A DNA stretch of 64,000 bases from Trichaptum fuscoviolaceum (taxonomy: Eukaryota > Basidiomycota > Agaricomycetes > Hymenochaetales > Trichaptaceae): positions 1,116,001-1,180,000 of the forward strand of contig CAJSYZ010000009.1 in assembly GCA_910574455.1 (NCBI GenBank), in the 5' to 3' direction. The notes beneath the pieces are model-generated. The model saw only the letters and a list, made by a program, of their open reading frames with translations, searched no databases and was not told where the DNA came from. Of the stretch, positions 29,044-38,075 are shown in pieces. Every line of letters begins with the position of its first letter. Position 1 is the stretch's first letter. A program made the position numbers and the translations under genes.

Positions 29044-32000
29044 TTAGCGAATGGCGTCGGGGTACCGACGATAGAACTTTCGGATAACGGCGGGGGCATG
29101 CTCCATGTTCGCGGCATCGATCCATTGGTCTTCCTCGGGTCCATAGCCTTTCCAGCGAACCAAATACTGCAGAGTCCGACCTCGACCGCTTCGGCGCGAA
29201 TTAAGGACTTCGGATACTTCGTATTCGATGTCACCGTCGACGTTTACGGGCTCTGGCGGTGTCTGGACGCGACCAGGAATAGTGTCCGGTGTATACTTCG
29301 TGAGAAGCGACACATGGAACACTGGGTGAATCCGCATAGTCGCAGGCAGCTGAAGCTCGTAATTCAAGAGTCCGATCTTCCGCAAAACCGTGTAGGGTCC
29401 GAGTCTCCGCGGATTCAGCTTGCGCGTGCCCGGTATTGCAATATTCCGTGCGTCGAGCCATACCTTGTCTCCTGGTCGAATGTCCGGCGTGTCTGCATGT
29501 CCCTGGTCGTAATACCGCTTCATCCGCTCCGCTGCGACTTCGAGAGCCGCGCGAGCGTCCTCCTGAGCCTTCTGAAGCAGGTCGAGTCGGTCATCCGCTG
29601 CGGGTACCGTCGAAAGTCCGGCACTCGGTACAATGGTGAACTCGGGGTCGTATCCATACAACAGCGCGAAGGGAGACACCTTGGTAGCGGAGTGCGCTCG
29701 AGTGTTGTGCGCAAACTCCGCCATGGGCAGTAACTCCGACCAATTTTCCTGTCGGACGTCGGTGAACGCGCGGAGATATTGTTCCAACTCCTGGTTCACC
29801 CGCTCGGTCTGACCGTCCGTTTGCGGGTGGAAGGATGTCGATGTCGCGCCCTCGATCCCGAGTCGATGGAGTACCGCTTTCATAAACCGGGAGACAAACT
29901 GTGTACCCCGGTCCGAAATGACTTTGCGCGGTGTGCCATGGTGTTTCCAGACTTCGGACACAAACAAGTCGGCCGTCCGCGCGGAGTCAATATCCGAGGT
30001 CGTCGGTATGAAATGGGCCTGCTTGGTGAGTCGGTCTACAACCACAAAGATGGCGTCGTATTCGCCGGACTGTGGCAGCTGGGTGATGAAGTCGCAAGAA
30101 ATGACCTGCCACGGTCCGTCTGGTACTTCGTTGGGCTGAAGCGGACCCACCGGACGTTGCGGGATGTTCTTCGTCCGCATACAAGTGTCACAGCCCGACA
30201 CGTACCGCTCGACGAAGGTAGACATACCAGGCCACCAGTAGTTCCGACTCACCAGCTCGTAGGTCTTCCAACGACCCGGATGTCCGACCGGAAGCGAATC
30301 ATGGTGTAACTTGACGATGTCGCGGCGGATCTCCTCGTCCTTCGGCACATAGACCTTACCCCGGTACAGCAGCAGCCCATCCTCCGTGTTCCACTCCTCC
30401 AGATCGTTCGCCAGCGCGCGCGGAGCCCCTTCCTTCACCTTCTCAATCGCCTCGACCAATTCCTCGTCAAACCTCTCGGACTCCCGAATCCTCCGCAACA
30501 ACTCCGTATCCCCCTCGGCCCGGACCATCCCTCGTCGCATCGCCAACGTGTAGAAGCGGTTCGTGTCCAGCAGGACCTTGTTCGTATTGTCCGGTCCGTC
30601 AGGACGAAGATCTTCGCGCCTGGACAAAGCATCCGGCTTTCCACCGAGTCGTCCGGGACGGTGACGGATCAGAAAGTCAAAACGGCTAAGGAACAAGCTC
30701 CAGCGGGCCTGGCGTCTCGTAAGGTTTCGGGCTTCCGCAAAGAAGAGCAGGTTGCGGTGGTCCGACACAATATCAATTTTGTGCGGACTTCCTTCGAGAT
30801 AGTGCCGCCACTCGTCCAAGGCTCGGACGATGGCTAGGAGCTCCTTGTCATGGATCTCATAGTTCCTCTCCGCATCGCCCAGGGACTTCGAATAGTAGGC
30901 CACTGGGTGAATGTCACCGTCTGGTCCGACCTGCGAAAGTACCGCTCCGGTCGCGAAGTCCGAAGCATCGCATTCGAGGATGAAGGGTTTCTCGAGGTCG
31001 GGCATCGCGAGGACCGGTGCCTCAGCAAACTTCTTCTTCAGACCATCGAAGGACTCTTGCTGGCGGGTAGTCCAGCGCCACTGGACATCCTTCCGCAACA
31101 ATTCGGTCATGGGAACCGCCAGCTTCGAGAAGTCCTTGATAAAACGTCGGTAGAAGTTTGCGAACCCCAAGAAAGCCTGAATGTCCTTCACCTTCGCCGG
31201 AGTCGGCCAGTCGGCCACCGCTTCGACCTTCTTCGGATCCATTGAGATAATTCCAGAGCCAATGATCATGCCCAAGTACTCGATGGAGTCCTTGTGGAAC
31301 TCGCACTTTTCGGGCTTACAGAACAGGTCATACTTTTCCAAACGTCGGAGTACCTCCTTAACGTGTTCCTCGTGCTCCGACTCGTTCTCCGAAAATATGC
31401 AGATGTCATCGAGGTAGATAATGACAATAACATCCAGCATGTCCTTGAAGAGCTCGTTCATCATCCGCTGGAACGTAGCGGGTGCGTTCGTAAGTCCGAA
31501 AGTCATAACGGTCGGTTCGAAGTGGCCCTCCTGAGTCCGAAAAGCGGCCTTCCACTCGTCGCCTTCCTTGATGCGGATATTGTTGTATCCGGCCCGCAAG
31601 TCGAGCTTGGTGAAGACGCGGGCCTTCTTCAAGGAATCGATGAGTTCGGTGGTCAGGGGAAGCGGGTACCGATTTTTGACAGTGATCTCATTGAGTTTTC
31701 GGTAGTCGACGACCATCCGAAGCAATCCGTCCTTCTTTTTGATGAAGAAGACCGGAGCGGCGGCGGGGGACTTCGACGGACGGATGTAGCCCTTGCGGAG
31801 GTTCTCCTCAATGAACTCCTTCAAGGCTGCACGTTCCGCCGGTGCCATAGGATAGATCTTGCTGTACGAAGGGGTCGATCCGGGCTCCAAGTCGATCGCA
31901 TGGTCAAACGGCTTCCTTTCGGGCAACCGTTCGGCCTCTGACTTCGAAAACACCTTCGCAAACTCGCGGTACTGCGGGGGGACCATCTCCTCGAAGGACT

Positions 32001-32847
32001 TGTCACCCTCCTTCACTGCCGACTTCTCCGCAATCGCCTGCGACCAGGTATACGAGGCCGCAACTTTATGCACAAAGTCCGGATCGTCCGCCACATAGAA
32101 CTGCTCCGCGTCATGGTAGATGTCCATGTACTTTTCGGAGTACCGAAATCCGGGGGGAATCTTCGCAAGGTCGTCAGACTCACTGTCCGACTCGTCTGAA
32201 TCATCACCGACTTCCGCAACGCAGACTCTTGCATGGGGCTGCGGTCGCGGCCGCATCTGTCGACTGTTCTTGCATCGCACGGCCCGCAACTTGCGAACGG
32301 CGCGGGGTAGCGGTGGTCCGGCTTCTACGACTCTTGCCGCTTCGACAGGGCGGCATTCGTTCGGACATCGCGTGAAGCTGATGGTCTCGTCGTTCCAATC
32401 AATCTCGGGGTTATGGTGGTGTAGCCAATCTATCCCAATAATCAACGGATAGTCTCCGATGTTTGCCACTGTGGCATCGACTTCTTCTTTGTGTCCACCG
32501 ATCTCCAGAGTAAGTCGGACTTGGTCTGTAATCGGACCACTCTGGTTCAGCGAATCGTCGGTGTTGTACACCTTGATCGGTCGGTCGAGAGGACGAGTAC
32601 GTAGTCCGAACTTCCACACCAACTTCTGGTTGATAATCACCGAAAATGCACCGCAGTCTAGCAGCGCTCTCATGCTCAAAATCTTTCGGCCGTCACTTAT
32701 TCTCACTGGGACATGGATGAATCGACGCAAACTCTTGTGTATTAGCGAAGTACGATTGTACACAGAGGGATCGGATACATCATCATCTAACAGCGAAAAT
32801 CGGTTCGGGGTCTTTGGCGGAACGACCGCGCGCCTAGACCCACTCAA
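29044..32847 (-). CDS. Gypsy B Pol polyprotein
   Basis: About 1,267 residues, intact. Order: aspartic protease (LLDCGAFSVIIN near residue 60, with C where S/T is usual; then IGDYPLIIGIDWLHHHNP), an acidic spacer, RT ([36 protein letters not shown]), RNase H (LECDASDFATGAVLSQ), and integrase with HHCC zinc finger (GHPGRWKTYEL, SGCDTCMRTKN) and DDE core (DFITQLPQSGEYDAIFVVVD). A C-terminal chromodomain follows (QYLVRWKGYGPEEDQWID). It copies element RNA to DNA and inserts it; chromodomains in this group bind modified histones. It is expected to be made as Gag-Pol by -1 frameshifting, as there is no ATG near its beginning. Confidence 0.95.
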   Translation of the reverse strand: MSGSRRAVVPPKTPNRFSLLDDDVSDPSVYNRTSLIHKSLRRFIHVPVRISDGRKILSMRALLDCGAFSVIINQKLVWKFGLRTRPLDRPIKVYNTDDSLNQSGPITDQVRLTLEIGGHKEEVDATVANIGDYPLIIGIDWLHHHNPEIDWNDETISFTRCPNECRPVEAARVVEAGPPLPRAVRKLRAVRCKNSRQMRPRPQPHARVCVAEVGDDSDESDSESDDLAKIPPGFRYSEKYMDIYHDAEQFYVADDPDFVHKVAASYTWSQAIAEKSAVKEGDKSFEEMVPPQYREFAKVFSKSEAERLPERKPFDHAIDLEPGSTPSYSKIYPMAPAERAALKEFIEENLRKGYIRPSKSPAAAPVFFIKKKDGLLRMVVDYRKLNEITVKNRYPLPLTTELIDSLKKARVFTKLDLRAGYNNIRIKEGDEWKAAFRTQEGHFEPTVMTFGLTNAPATFQRMMNELFKDMLDVIVIIYLDDICIFSENESEHEEHVKEVLRRLEKYDLFCKPEKCEFHKDSIEYLGMIIGSGIISMDPKKVEAVADWPTPAKVKDIQAFLGFANFYRRFIKDFSKLAVPMTELLRKDVQWRWTTRQQESFDGLKKKFAEAPVLAMPDLEKPFILECDASDFATGAVLSQVGPDGDIHPVAYYSKSLGDAERNYEIHDKELLAIVRALDEWRHYLEGSPHKIDIVSDHRNLLFFAEARNLTRRQARWSLFLSRFDFLIRHRPGRLGGKPDALSRREDLRPDGPDNTNKVLLDTNRFYTLAMRRGMVRAEGDTELLRRIRESERFDEELVEAIEKVKEGAPRALANDLEEWNTEDGLLLYRGKVYVPKDEEIRRDIVKLHHDSLPVGHPGRWKTYELVSRNYWWPGMSTFVERYVSGCDTCMRTKNIPQRPVGPLQPNEVPDGPWQVISCDFITQLPQSGEYDAIFVVVDRLTKQAHFIPTTSDIDSARTADLFVSEVWKHHGTPRKVISDRGTQFVSRFMKAVLHRLGIEGATSTSFHPQTDGQTERVNQELEQYLRAFTDVRQENWSELLPMAEFAHNTRAHSATKVSPFALLYGYDPEFTIVPSAGLSTVPAADDRLDLLQKAQEDARAALEVAAERMKRYYDQGHADTPDIRPGDKVWLDARNIAIPGTRKLNPRRLGPYTVLRKIGLLNYELQLPATMRIHPVFHVSLLTKYTPDTIPGRVQTPPEPVNVDGDIEYEVSEVLNSRRSGRGRTLQYLVRWKGYGPEEDQWIDAANMEHAPAVIRKFYRRYPDAIR

Positions 32848-34136
32848 AAACCCTGACTCTTGAGAGCAGCTGCGACCGCTTTGGCGATCTCGTCAACGGT
32901 CGGAGTGCGAGCTGCATTCACGGTCGGAGTCTCGTCGCGGACTTCCTCAAGGGTCGCAGTCGGTGTCTTGGAAGCGGCGGCGGGCGCAGAGGCGGCGGGC
33001 GGAGCGGTGGACGACGAGGCGGCGGTCTGTGAAGCCACCTTCGATCGGCCATTCGATCTCTTGCTCCGCTGTGGACAGTCTCGAGCCAGGTGTCCATGCT
33101 CACCGCACTGGAAGCAGAGTCCGCGGCGCATCATCTCTTCGGTGCTCAAGCGGTCGATGTCCATCGCGTCGGGGTCCCGCGTCGGTCCGCGCGAAGCGGA
33201 GTGGTGTGTCTGCGAGCGGGAGCCCCAGTTCGGACTCCAGTTGTTCTGCTTGAAGCCAGTCCGACGTGCACGCAAGTCCTCATCGTATTCGCAAAGCAGT
33301 CGGACCCACTGGTCGAAGCTCTTCGTCTCCCGGATCTCCTTGCTCGCCAGATCGTAGCGGAACTGGCTGCTGAGTCCGGTCTCGAACACCAGCATCTTCC
33401 CCTCCATCCCCCAGTCCACCTCCGACTCCACCAGTAACGCACGAAACTTCGCCGCATACTCCGACACCATGTCCTTGCCCTGGCGCAGTTTCATCAGCTC
33501 CTGTCCGGCGTGGCGCTTGATGTTCGGACGTCCGAACGCGGACTGGAGGGACGCCAGGAAGAGTTCCAAGTCGGTCATGAGAGCGGGGACTTCGGTGCCC
33601 TCGAGGGCGGCGGTCGTGTGCGGACGAGCCCATTGTTCAGCGGGCCCGCGGAGTAGCGAAGCGGCCCATAGACAGGCCATCGTCGGACTGCCTACAAACT
33701 CCTGGGGGCGCATCCGGACATAAAGTCGGACCTTCTGCGACCACTCCTCAAAGCTGATACTCTCCGCCTCCTTATCTTTCGGCGTACGCCCATAGAACGC
33801 GGGCGGGGCACCGACCTTCGGACCCTTGGGAGTGCGGGTCGCGCCTTCCTGCGCATTTCGGACAAACAGGTTCATGAAGTCGTGGAGGCGCTGGTTTTCG
33901 GCGGTCACCTCCTGCAGGTGTGACTGGAGAGGTCGGGTGGCATCATTGATAGCCTGGAGGACGTCTGGGGGGAGGTCTCCGCCCTGCTGGGGCGGCGGTG
34001 CGGCCTGTGGGGGAGCAGCACCCGGAGTGGAGTCGGAGCAGCGCCTGGCGCGGGCGCTGCTTGCGCGGGGTTGATCGGGTCGGTCATATCTTCGTCGGAG
34101 TCTTCTTGTCCGAATCTTCCCATTCAGAGGGATCAA
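32844..34136 (-). CDS. Gypsy B Gag
   Basis: 430 residues, intact. It has an Ala/Pro-rich N-terminus, a helix (NQRLHDFMNLFVRNA), the Gag fold (SFEEWSQKVRLYVRMRPQEF, SLLRGPAEQWARPH, EYAAKFRALLVESEVDW), and a CCHC knuckle, CFQCGEHGHLARDC. An Ala/Ser/Thr-rich tail ends LKSQGF. Compared with Gypsy A Gag it has the same order of parts but low overall similarity. The gag stop TGA (32,846-32,844) follows the slippery heptamer directly. Confidence 0.94.
   Translation of the reverse strand: MIPLNGKIRTRRLRRRYDRPDQPRASSARARRCSDSTPGAAPPQAAPPPQQGGDLPPDVLQAINDATRPLQSHLQEVTAENQRLHDFMNLFVRNAQEGATRTPKGPKVGAPPAFYGRTPKDKEAESISFEEWSQKVRLYVRMRPQEFVGSPTMACLWAASLLRGPAEQWARPHTTAALEGTEVPALMTDLELFLASLQSAFGRPNIKRHAGQELMKLRQGKDMVSEYAAKFRALLVESEVDWGMEGKMLVFETGLSSQFRYDLASKEIRETKSFDQWVRLLCEYDEDLRARRTGFKQNNWSPNWGSRSQTHHSASRGPTRDPDAMDIDRLSTEEMMRRGLCFQCGEHGHLARDCPQRSKRSNGRSKVASQTAASSSTAPPAASAPAAASKTPTATLEEVRDETPTVNAARTPTVDEIAKAVAAALKSQGF
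32847..32853 (-). promoter_or_regulatory. Gypsy B -1 frameshift site (GGGTTTT)
   Basis: In the gag frame the minus strand reads G GGT TTT followed by the stop TGA. This is a perfect X XXY YYZ heptamer. A -1 slip gives TTG AGT GGG, the first codons of the open pol frame; the other frame meets a stop quickly. Confidence 0.7.
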
Positions 34137-34174
34137 AAATCGGTCGGTGCAATCGCAGGGCGTCGAAAGAACAA

Positions 34175-34185
34175 ACTTTTGGCCT
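34175..34185 (-). promoter_or_regulatory. Gypsy B primer-binding site (self-priming type)
   Basis: In element sense AGGCCAAAAGT, 2 nt after the 5' LTR. It is a perfect 11-bp complement of ACTTTTGGCCT inside the LTR (34,369-34,359). Confidence 0.75.
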
Positions 34186-34187
34186 AA

Positions 34188-34763
34188 TGTTACGACCTAG
34201 AGTGGTTCCTTCGCTTTCGAGACCCTGAATCGGACACGGACGACGATCGGACGCAATGAGCGGTGGTTCTCACTCTGAGAAGCACTTTACAAGTCAATTA
34301 AGCTATTCTACACATCAGAGCTAAAGATAAACACATCACCTGAGAAGCACTTTACAAGAGGCCAAAAGTGGAGTGCTTCGCAGGGGGATCCGCGGTTTTG
34401 ATGAACAAAGGCAAAAACTATACAGTACCAAGCCACTGGACCCTGATCCGACTAGGTCCGACCTATACCGCTGACGTAAGTCGGAGTTCGGGGTCCCGCT
34501 CTAGTCGGGGTCCCGCATCGGTAGAGCGGAGGTTCGAGTCGGAGTGGCGGAAGAAAGAAAGAAAAGAGAATTGCTTGCAGGGCGCTTGTCCTAGCGGCCT
34601 GCAAACATACAGGCAAGTAATCTATGCAAAAAGGAAGAGAATCGGAGTCAAAGAAAGTCCGGTTTCGGACCGGACATGTCGGGGATCCGACTCGGAGTAT
34701 GATCGTAAAAGAAAATAAAGGAAAAATAAAAGAAATAAAATAACCTGAGGCGGATTCCTGACA
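34188..34763 (-). repeat. Gypsy B 5' LTR
   Basis: 576 bp. In element sense U3 is about 394 bp, and the inferred RNA 5' end (ACTTTTGGCCT) lies at 34,369-34,359. Two copies of CTTGTAAAGTGCTTCTCAG follow (34,358-34,340 and 34,293-34,275). No clear TATA box lies at the usual distance; a TATAG is 53 bp upstream. Confidence 0.95.
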
Positions 34764-34768
34764 GAGGC

Positions 34769-35053
34769 TGTCCGCTTCTCACCCGCGCGCGGTGTTGCCG
34801 GGAAGGCCAACGGCATACCAGCATCAGAGCTAGGTGGGGGTGGTGAGGAGGGTGGTAGTACATCGAGTTCCCTTTGTCTGAGCTGTACAGGCGAGCCCAG
34901 AGCCGAGGGGACGGGGGTGGCGGTCGATGTCGTTGCTGGGGCAACAACGGTGACGGAGGGGGGTTGGCCAGTGGCGGCGGCAGCAGCAGACGCTGACGAC
35001 CGACCAGGTTTGGCTGCGATAGACGGTTTCTTAGATGTGTGGCTGTCTGCCAT
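34769..35053 (-). pseudogene. LINE gag (ORF1) N-terminal block
   Basis: It starts MADSHTSKKPSIAAKPGRSS at 35,053 and is Ser/Ala/Pro-rich. It ends at the Gypsy B insertion and continues in frame at 28,425 once one GAGGC copy is removed. Bases 35,054 to about 35,110 are the 5' leader. Confidence 0.82.
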
Positions 35054-35110
35054 GCCTAACCAATGGGAGCGGGGGGGCTCGACCAAATCGGGAAGGTAGT
35101 GGTTAGAGGT

Positions 35111-36617
35111 CAAGAAGGATGTGCCAACTCTCTGTGCACCACATCCTCCGTCCAGATCATCACAGACGGCTCCAGACTCGAGCACAAGTCTGGCTCAGCT
35201 ATTGTCGCCATGCGCGGTCAACATCGCCTGGGCTTCAGACATTGCGCTTCCCCCAAAATCGCCACTGCCACTGATGCTGAGATCTTCTCCCTTGCGTCTG
35301 CTCCAGCTTGGGCTGCCTCTCACTTCGGCCGCCACCTCCTGGAAGTGGAGTCCATCGTCTTCATGTCAGATTCGCTCACCGCCCTTCGCCTCGTCCGCGA
35401 CTGGCCCTCAGCACCTGGCGCCCACTTACTACTCGCTTGGAAAGCAGGCATCACCAACCTGCTGGACATTCATCCCAACCTCAAAATCGAGTTTCACTGG
35501 TGCCCGGGTCACTCAGGCGTCCCAGGAAACGAACGGGCTGATGAAGAGGCAAAGAAAGCCACAGAACTGCCACCCTCATCCTCCCTTCCTTCAATATCCG
35601 CCCTCCGCGAGCAGAACACCCTCAAAGCCCAGAAGCAATGGGAGGATCACCTCGCCCATGCCACTGCCTCCACTGCCGACAAGTACTTGGCAATCACAGG
35701 CCCACCAAAACGTCGTCCGTGCGCACTCATGGAGATGTCGGACACCTACCCCCGCACTGAGATTTCAGCAGTTGCTCAAGTCCTCTGCTGCGCTGGCCCC
35801 TTCGGGGCGTACTGGATGCGCATGAGCCCAGAATATAGGCGCAGAAACAGCCTGATCACCTACTGTTGTTGGCACAATCACCCACCTTGGCCTGCCCAGA
35901 CCGCCGCCCACATACTTGGTGGTTGCGAGACTTTCCGCCCTTGGATTGGAAAGGTCTGGCCCAAAGACACCCCACTCCCAGCCCACCACACAGAGTGGGC
36001 AGACGAACCCCTTATCAACGTGATTCGCAAGTGGCTTAAGTTCACTAGGCATCTCGACCGACCCACTCAGCGCACCTCAGCTGCTATCCGCCTTGCCTTT
36101 GCGATGATGGCGCTAGATGGCCTCCCAACCGACCAGGACATGGACCTGACAACCCTTCGTGTGTACGTACGGCGCGCCCTTGGACCACGCACTCAGGACA
36201 CGGACCCGGATCTTTATGATTTTAATGGTCACGTTTCAGACCCTCCTCTTGATCTTTGATGCAACTTACTTCTCTTTTATGTATGAGGCACCAGCGATCC
36301 CAGACAGAACGGTGCTTTACCCAGGTTAATGCCCAGGTACTGTGCCCGGACGCGCCCTCTTTTCTAAACTTTGTCTGTGCTTGTAGTGTAGGTTCACCTG
36401 CGCCTTGACATGGGCGTGGTGATATGTAAACCAATCTCTCCTCTTCCTTTCCCTTCTTTAATAGGCGGTGCGCCCACTTAGCCGCCACCTTCGGTGGCGG
36501 GCACCTCCCGCCCAGTTTCGTAGTTTACCTCGATGACGGGCGCCTTCGTTGTAGATAGGTCATGTACTTAGCTATACTGCAGGAATAATAAAGGAAAAAA
36601 AAAAAAAAAAAAAAAAA
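35111..36617 (+). mobile_element. 5'-truncated LINE with poly(A) tail
   Basis: A plus-strand LINE 3' part: RNase H end of ORF2, a 3' untranslated region of about 330 bp, and 23 A residues (36,595-36,617). The 5' edge meets the 5' end of the minus-strand LINE head to head near 35,110; the exact base is uncertain. The poly(A) is followed at once by 36,618, the 14-bp segment also found at 4149-4162. Confidence 0.82.
35130..36259 (+). pseudogene. LINE ORF2 RNase H and C-terminal region
   Basis: The RNase H catalytic set is present: ITDGS (D), ATDAEIFSLA (E), FMSDSLTALRL (D), HWCPGHSGVPGNERADEEA (final D). After it comes a conserved tail (TYCCWHNHPPWPAQTAAHIL, FTRHLDRPTQRTSAAIRLAF, YVRRALGPRTQD). 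The frame is open to a stop at 36,257. Endonuclease and reverse transcriptase are missing because of 5' truncation. An open frame reaching further left starts in the opposite-strand LINE leader and is not considered real there. Confidence 0.85.
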
Positions 36618-38060
36618 GGTTATGTCCCCTGCCTCCCACCGGCCACCCATCCGCGAGTGGTTACTTACGTTTCACGGTCCCTCCCAACACACTCATGGTC
36701 TATCGTTGGTGCAGCGTCACATGGCACTGATGTCCTGACTATTGAGGTCCGCTCTACCCACACTGTCCGCCTCTGCAATTACTACGGCCAGCAGGCGCCA
36801 GAGAGGGTAGCCCCAACCCCCACTTACCCAGGTGAGTCGTTTCTCTTCAGTCTCACCCCGGCAATAGCCGCTTCCCTAACAATTGCTGGCAACTTCAATC
36901 GCCGGCATCATTCCTGGTCAGAGTTGCCATGTTCCAATGCCGAGTCAAACAGGGGGCAACCCTTGGATGACTTCTTCCGAGAGCATGGACATGAGCCTGC
37001 CCATCACCCAGATGTGGATACTCATCCGGGTAAAGATGGGCCGCGTTGTCCAATCGATATGGTCTGGACTGCGCCCAACGTCCCACCAGAGCAGGTGATG
37101 GACACATTCACCAGCTCCCACTCCGCTCTCTCAGACCACACCCTACTCACATGGGAGGTGCCAGTTGGACCATTCGTCCACCTTCCACGGCCCCCCAGAC
37201 TGTCTAATGATGACAGAGAGGCATGGTGTGCTACTGCCTTTCCCTTGCTGCATGAGGTGTTTGCGCTTCCTGCGTCAGACAAGGCTGAACTAGATGCCAA
37301 AGCCAAAGCCATTCAATCTGCAATGGTGACAGCAATGGAATCAATGACTAAACCCAGAAAGCACTCCAAGACAGAGGTCCCATGGTGGTCCCCTGAGTGC
37401 TCATCCTCACTCGCGGCAATTAAGGACGCCCCTACTGCCCGTTTGCGCACCGCTGCTAAACGCGCCTTCAAAGCCACCACCAGGGCAGCGCGTCGCGTGT
37501 TCTATGCAGAACAGGTGAAAGACGCCAATTCCACCAACATCTGGAGCTGGGCCAAGCGTGGCCTCGGTATCCGCCCTACTCCTGTGCCTTCGCTGAGGAA
37601 GCCAGACGGCACCTTCACCACTACTGAGCAGGAGAAAGCTGAGTTGTTTCATTCTACCTACTTTCCTCCTCCCCCACCACTTCCAGCAGCGGGCTTACGC
37701 CCGCTGCCCCCACCTTCTGCAGTGGCGCCTCCCATACTCATGAAAGAGCTTATGGACACCCTGGCCGGCACCTCCAACTTGTCTGCTCCTGGCCCCTCGG
37801 GCGTCGGATACCGTCCCCTCAAATGGGTGATTGGATCCTTTGCTAAGGAGGTGCTATCTTTGTTCAACGACTGTCTGCGCTTGGGCCACCACCCAGCGTG
37901 CTGGCGGATAACAAAGGTAGTAATGCTAAGGAAGCCAAACAAGAAGGACCAATTCTCTCCTTGATCTTACAGACTGATTACTCTTGAGGAGACCCTAGGG
38001 AAACTCCTTGAGAAGATCATTGCTAACCGTCTCCAGTTTCTGGCTAACGCCCAGAACTCT
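36618..38060 (+). pseudogene. LINE ORF2 endonuclease to RT start, truncated both sides
   Basis: It begins at GYVPCLPPATHPRVVTYVSR, continues with the APE endonuclease motifs AGNFNRRHHSW (GDFN in active relatives, so Asp is replaced by Asn) and SALSDHTLLTW, then a linker and the RT start (PGPSGVGYRPLKWV-like, VVMLRKPNKKD). A stop follows KKDQFSP at about 37,962, after which YRLITLEETLGKLLEKIIAN continues. It is cut near 38,060, directly before the HAM1-like coding sequence. The part of the protein before GYVP is found on the minus strand at 4,149-4,360. Confidence 0.85.
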
Positions 38061-38075
38061 CGGCAACTAAGCTCT

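Larger units (their letters stand above)
28426..34763 (-). mobile_element. Gypsy B: complete chromodomain Ty3/Gypsy element
   Basis: Ends TG...CA with GAGGC at 28,421-28,425 and 34,764-34,768. Two 576-bp LTRs read identical. gag (402-class size, 430 residues) and pol (about 1,270 residues) are both open on the minus strand. A primer site, a polypurine tract and a frameshift site are all present. It is the only element in the window with every part needed for autonomous transposition, so it inserted most recently or nearly so. It interrupts LINE gag. Confidence 0.96.
3911..35110 (-). mobile_element. Tad-like LINE on minus strand, base layer of the nest
   Basis: Gag blocks at 35,053-34,769, 28,425-27,265 and 4,872-4,357, followed by an ORF2 fragment, are collinear on the minus strand. 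They become continuous when Gypsy B (with GAGGC) and Gypsy A (with CTAAG) are removed. CCHC-rich Gag, APE endonuclease and C-terminal RNase H point to the Tad-like fungal LINEs. The left part past 4149 is a junction to another RNase H tail, so this copy lost most of ORF2. The limit at about 35,110 is where similarity to the minus-strand 5' end gives way to a plus-strand LINE and is approximate. Confidence 0.8.

Noticed and set aside
35063..35130. Start of the 398-codon plus-strand frame as RNase H N-terminus
   Set aside because: This stretch is the leader of the minus-strand LINE; LINE protein similarity begins only near 35,130.
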